Shown piece by piece: positions 62,134-64,000 of a stretch of 64,000 bases of DNA. The notes under the pieces were generated by a model that saw only the letters and a list, made by a program, of their open reading frames with translations, did not search any database and had not been told where the DNA came from. Within the stretch, counting starts at the first letter, position 1, and every line of letters starts with the position of its first letter. Source of the DNA: Streptomyces flavotricini (lineage in GTDB: Bacteria > Actinomycetota > Actinomycetes > Streptomycetales > Streptomycetaceae); the NCBI RefSeq assembly GCF_020639365.1, contig NZ_JAINUL010000001.1, positions 5,956,404 to 6,020,403 on the forward strand. The letters are read 5' to 3'. Both the position numbers and the translations under genes were made by a program.

Positions 62134-62279
62134 GACCCTCCTTCAGTGACACTGTGTAGTTGGAAGCGGTTACCGGTTACCGGTTACAGGCCCTGCGGAC
62201 GGCGGTTCGGGCCCCCAGGGCGGTCAGAACCGGGCGTCTGAGGCCTGTAACCGGTAACCGGTAACCAGCGGGTGATCGC
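62134..62279. other. 146-bp gap with perfect 25-bp inverted repeat
   Basis: Holds the inverted repeat described separately; no gene or other feature. Confidence 0.7.
62168..62266. repeat. Perfect 25-bp inverted repeat, 49 bp apart
   Basis: Left arm 62168-62192 and right arm 62242-62266 are exact reverse complements. Each arm is three 7-bp units (GGTTACC, GGTTACC, GGTTACA) plus GGCC. Further in, CGGTTC and GAACCG (about 62203 and 62226) pair too. A candidate recognition site for the Tra protein (clt-like) or a regulator operator. Confidence 0.8.
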
Positions 62280-62495
62280 CTAGCGTGACGTTCCGATGTT
62301 GCTGACCGTGGTGTTCGCCGTGTTGAAGACCGATTCGAGGGTGCTGCGGATCTCGTCACTGAACGGCGTGTACGGCAGGAAGATCCCGGAGACGATCAGC
62401 ATCAGGCAGATCGCCATCTGCTTTCCCTTGGTCTTCTTGAAGGTGAAGAACAGTGCCCAGCAGAACAGGGCCAGGGCGAAGAACTGGAGCGTCAT
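62280..62495 (-). CDS. Small two-helix membrane protein, Spd-like
   Basis: 71 residues with two hydrophobic segments (FFALALFCWALFFTF, residues 5-19, and MAICLMLIVSGIFLPY, about 27-42) and a polar tail. Size and hydrophobicity fit the Spd (plasmid spread) proteins of Streptomyces conjugative elements. AAGGGTG before ATG 62495. Confidence 0.7.
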   Translation of the reverse strand: MTLQFFALALFCWALFFTFKKTKGKQMAICLMLIVSGIFLPYTPFSDEIRSTLESVFNTANTTVSNIGTSR

Positions 62496-62496
62496 T

Positions 62497-63117
62497 TCAT
62501 GCACCCTTCTCGAAGGTGAATCCCTTGTTGTTCGCGGGGGTGACCGCACCGGAACCGGAGGGCGCGGAGAGCTTCTTGTAGGCGATGAGGCCACCGCCGC
62601 CGACAACAGCCACCCACAGCCAGGGGCTGGACGTAATTCCGCCGTCGGCACCGCCGGAGGGCTCCTGCTTCCCGGGGGCCACACCGCCGAGGGTCGGTGC
62701 GGCGCAGGAGGGGATCTTCGAGACCTCGTAGGAGGCGGCCTTGGCCACCGCCGCCGCGCGGATCTTCATGCACTCCTGGTAGACGGTCATCTCCCGCTCA
62801 TAGAGGGTTTTGGCCGCGGCTTCCTCGGTCTGTGCCCGCTGCTTGTCGGCCTCTGCCTCGACCAGGGCGTTCGCGGCTTTCTCCTTGGCGCGCGCACGGT
62901 CCTGGGCGGCCTGTTCGCCCTGCATGCTGGTGACGGCCACGACCGTTCCGCACACCGCGAGGACGGCGATCGTGCCGCACACGGCGAGGGCGGCGGTGTT
63001 GCGGCGGACCCCGCCGAGCTTGCCGATCGTGGCGGAGAACTTGGATGACGTGCTGGGCTTCTCGGGGGCTTCGGTGTTCATGCGGGTGAACTCCTCGTCC
63101 CAGTCGATTCCGGACAT
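62497..63117 (-). CDS. Coiled-coil membrane protein, Spd-like
   Basis: 206 residues: a membrane helix (about 43-64, LAVCGTIAVLAVCGTVVAV), a long coiled coil (about 68-115) and a second hydrophobic segment (about 168-182) with a polar tail. It lies in the spread-protein region upstream of Tra. GGAGGG before ATG 63117. No family recognised with certainty. Confidence 0.65.
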   Translation of the reverse strand: MSGIDWDEEFTRMNTEAPEKPSTSSKFSATIGKLGGVRRNTAALAVCGTIAVLAVCGTVVAVTSMQGEQAAQDRARAKEKAANALVEAEADKQRAQTEEAAAKTLYEREMTVYQECMKIRAAAVAKAASYEVSKIPSCAAPTLGGVAPGKQEPSGGADGGITSSPWLWVAVVGGGGLIAYKKLSAPSGSGAVTPANNKGFTFEKGA

Positions 63118-63153
63118 GGCGGCTCCCTCCTTCCAGGGCTTGGGCGGTGCAGG

Positions 63154-63486
63154 TCAGACGTGTTGATCGGATGCGGGGTAGGCGCATGGGGTGCACATGC
63201 CGAGCGAGGACGGGATCACGTACCCGGCGTCACGGCGGCAGGTAGGGCACCAGCGGCGGGCCGTGTTGGCCTTGGCCAGGGCAGCGGCCCGTCGGGCGGT
63301 CATCGGCCGCACCGGCCGGGCCAGGTCGATCCGGTACAGGTAGGCCACCAGCGGCTCACGCCGGCGGCGGGGTCGCTCGACCTGGGCGGCGATGTCTTGT
63401 CCGCCGGGCCGCAGGCCGAGGGCTCGGAGCTGTCGGCGGGTGGCGAGCCCGTCGGGGGCGAGCCTCCACCGGTAGACGGTGGTCAC
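63154..63486 (-). CDS. RRQRL motif-containing zinc-binding protein
   Basis: 110 residues. N-terminal TRRQLRALGLRPGGQ is the RRQxLxxxGLRPxG signature, followed by an Arg-rich middle and a C-terminal zinc ribbon CPTCRRD...CTPC. Such proteins are typical AICE passengers of unknown function. GTG 63486 overlaps the upstream stop (GTGA). Confidence 0.85.
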   Translation of the reverse strand: MTTVYRWRLAPDGLATRRQLRALGLRPGGQDIAAQVERPRRRREPLVAYLYRIDLARPVRPMTARRAAALAKANTARRWCPTCRRDAGYVIPSSLGMCTPCAYPASDQHV

Positions 63487-64000
63487 CGGGGGCTCTCTTC
63501 CTGGGCCATGAGGGTGGCCCAGGCGCCGCGGATCCGGGCTTCGCCTCCGGTGAATCCGGACTCGCGGAACCCGGCGGCGGTCTGCCGGTAGGACAGCGGG
63601 GGATCGGCGGAGTAGCGCAGAAACCTGAGGACGACCACGATCTGTTCGTCGGTCAGCGGCTCCCCGATCAGCGGCGTGGAGACCCCGGCGATGGCGGCAA
63701 CCTGGTCGAGCGTCACGGGTGTGACGGCAGGCGTGACGCCCTCCCCGTTCAGGCCGGTCAGCGGATCGTTGACCTGCGTGTCTTCCCCGTCACGCCCACC
63801 CGTGACGGCCCCCTCCCCGGCACCCGGTTCGGGCACTGGCGGGAGGGCGGGAGTCACAGCCGCCGTGACGGCGTCACGGCCACCCGTGACGGGGACGGTG
63901 GGGGGTGTGACGGTGATCGCGAACATGTCGCCGAGGGCGACGTCCGCGCCGGTGGTGATTCGCTCTCGCTGGACGTCCAGCAGCCTGGCCCCGAGCGTGG
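63483..64000 (-). CDS. Uncharacterised AICE protein, start beyond right edge
   Basis: At least 171 residues visible; the frame is open to the edge, so the ATG at 63926 is internal or optional. A Val-Thr-Pro-rich linker (VTGG, VTPAVTPVT) leads into a small helical DNA-binding-like end: EPLTDEQIVVVLRFLRYSAD and LSYRQTAAGFRESGFTGGEA. Possibly a DUF2637-type or SpdB protein seen from its C-terminus, not determined. Confidence 0.6.
   Translation of the reverse strand, partial: TLGARLLDVQRERITTGADVALGDMFAITVTPPTVPVTGGRDAVTAAVTPALPPVPEPGAGEGAVTGGRDGEDTQVNDPLTGLNGEGVTPAVTPVTLDQVAAIAGVSTPLIGEPLTDEQIVVVLRFLRYSADPPLSYRQTAAGFRESGFTGGEARIRGAWATLMAQEESPR

Larger units (their letters stand above)
52703..64000. 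mobile_element. Integrative and conjugative element (AICE), right end not in window
   Basis: All genes run on the minus strand: integrase, Xis-like protein, P-loop ATPase, prim-pol, C5 methyltransferase, small proteins, FtsK/Tra translocase and Spd-like membrane proteins, mostly with overlapping starts and stops. The tRNA insertion, the integrase/Xis pair and the Tra protein give the pSAM2/SLP1-type AICE plan, with replication by a prim-pol instead of RepSA. Confidence 0.85.

Overview
The window looks like chromosomal DNA of a Streptomyces or close relative. It is very GC-rich, many genes start at GTG, only one in-frame TTA codon was noticed, and the gene order around fasR-fabD-fabH-acpP-fabF and aceE is the conserved actinomycete one. 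Positions 1 to about 52,600 are chromosomal backbone. From 52,703 to the right edge lies an integrated mobile element whose far end is not in the window.

Backbone, left part (1-21,900): an acyl-CoA carboxylase carboxyltransferase cut by the left edge, a LysE exporter with a divergent Lrp regulator, a GAF sensor kinase with a damaged ATPase domain translationally coupled to an MreB-like actin, a secreted lipase, a MarR regulator divergent from a medium-chain reductase and ohr, an EI24/CysZ-like membrane protein, two large polytopic membrane proteins of arabinosyltransferase/DUF2142 type, a nitrilase-family hydrolase, a TetR regulator divergent from a GH3 beta-glucosidase, an SGNH lipoprotein and a DUF3145 protein.

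Backbone, middle (21,960-40,330): the type II fatty acid synthase operon fabD-fabH-acpP-fabF behind its regulator fasR, then a pirin, a serine hydrolase divergent from a MerR/aldo-keto reductase pair with a textbook MerR operator, a DUF4429 protein, a DUF1023 hydrolase, a TetR/MFS efflux pair, an I36 inhibitor-like secreted protein, a K+ channel, pyruvate dehydrogenase E1 (aceE), a DUF3052 protein and an AhpE-type peroxiredoxin.

Ter stress locus (40,495-49,350): three TerD-fold proteins, a DUF475/TerC-like membrane protein and a TerA-like protein sit next to a tightly coupled operon of a CitE-like aldolase, a giant PRTase-TRSP-StiP-PELOTA fusion and a HAD phosphatase. This set matches the Ter-linked module proposed from comparative genomics to make a nucleoside-like metabolite.

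Mobile element (52,703 to right edge): a tRNA-Val(UAC) gene is followed at once by a tyrosine integrase and an excisionase-like protein. Then come a repeat-rich gap, a P-loop ATPase, a prim-pol primase, a small C5 methyltransferase, an FtsK/Tra DNA translocase, several small membrane or coiled-coil proteins and an RRQRL-type zinc protein. All are on the minus strand, mostly with start/stop overlaps. This is the layout of an actinomycete integrative and conjugative element (AICE, pSAM2/SLP1 type). It contains a perfect 25-bp inverted repeat, an iteron-like field and two genes sharing a C-terminal motif that I do not recognise.
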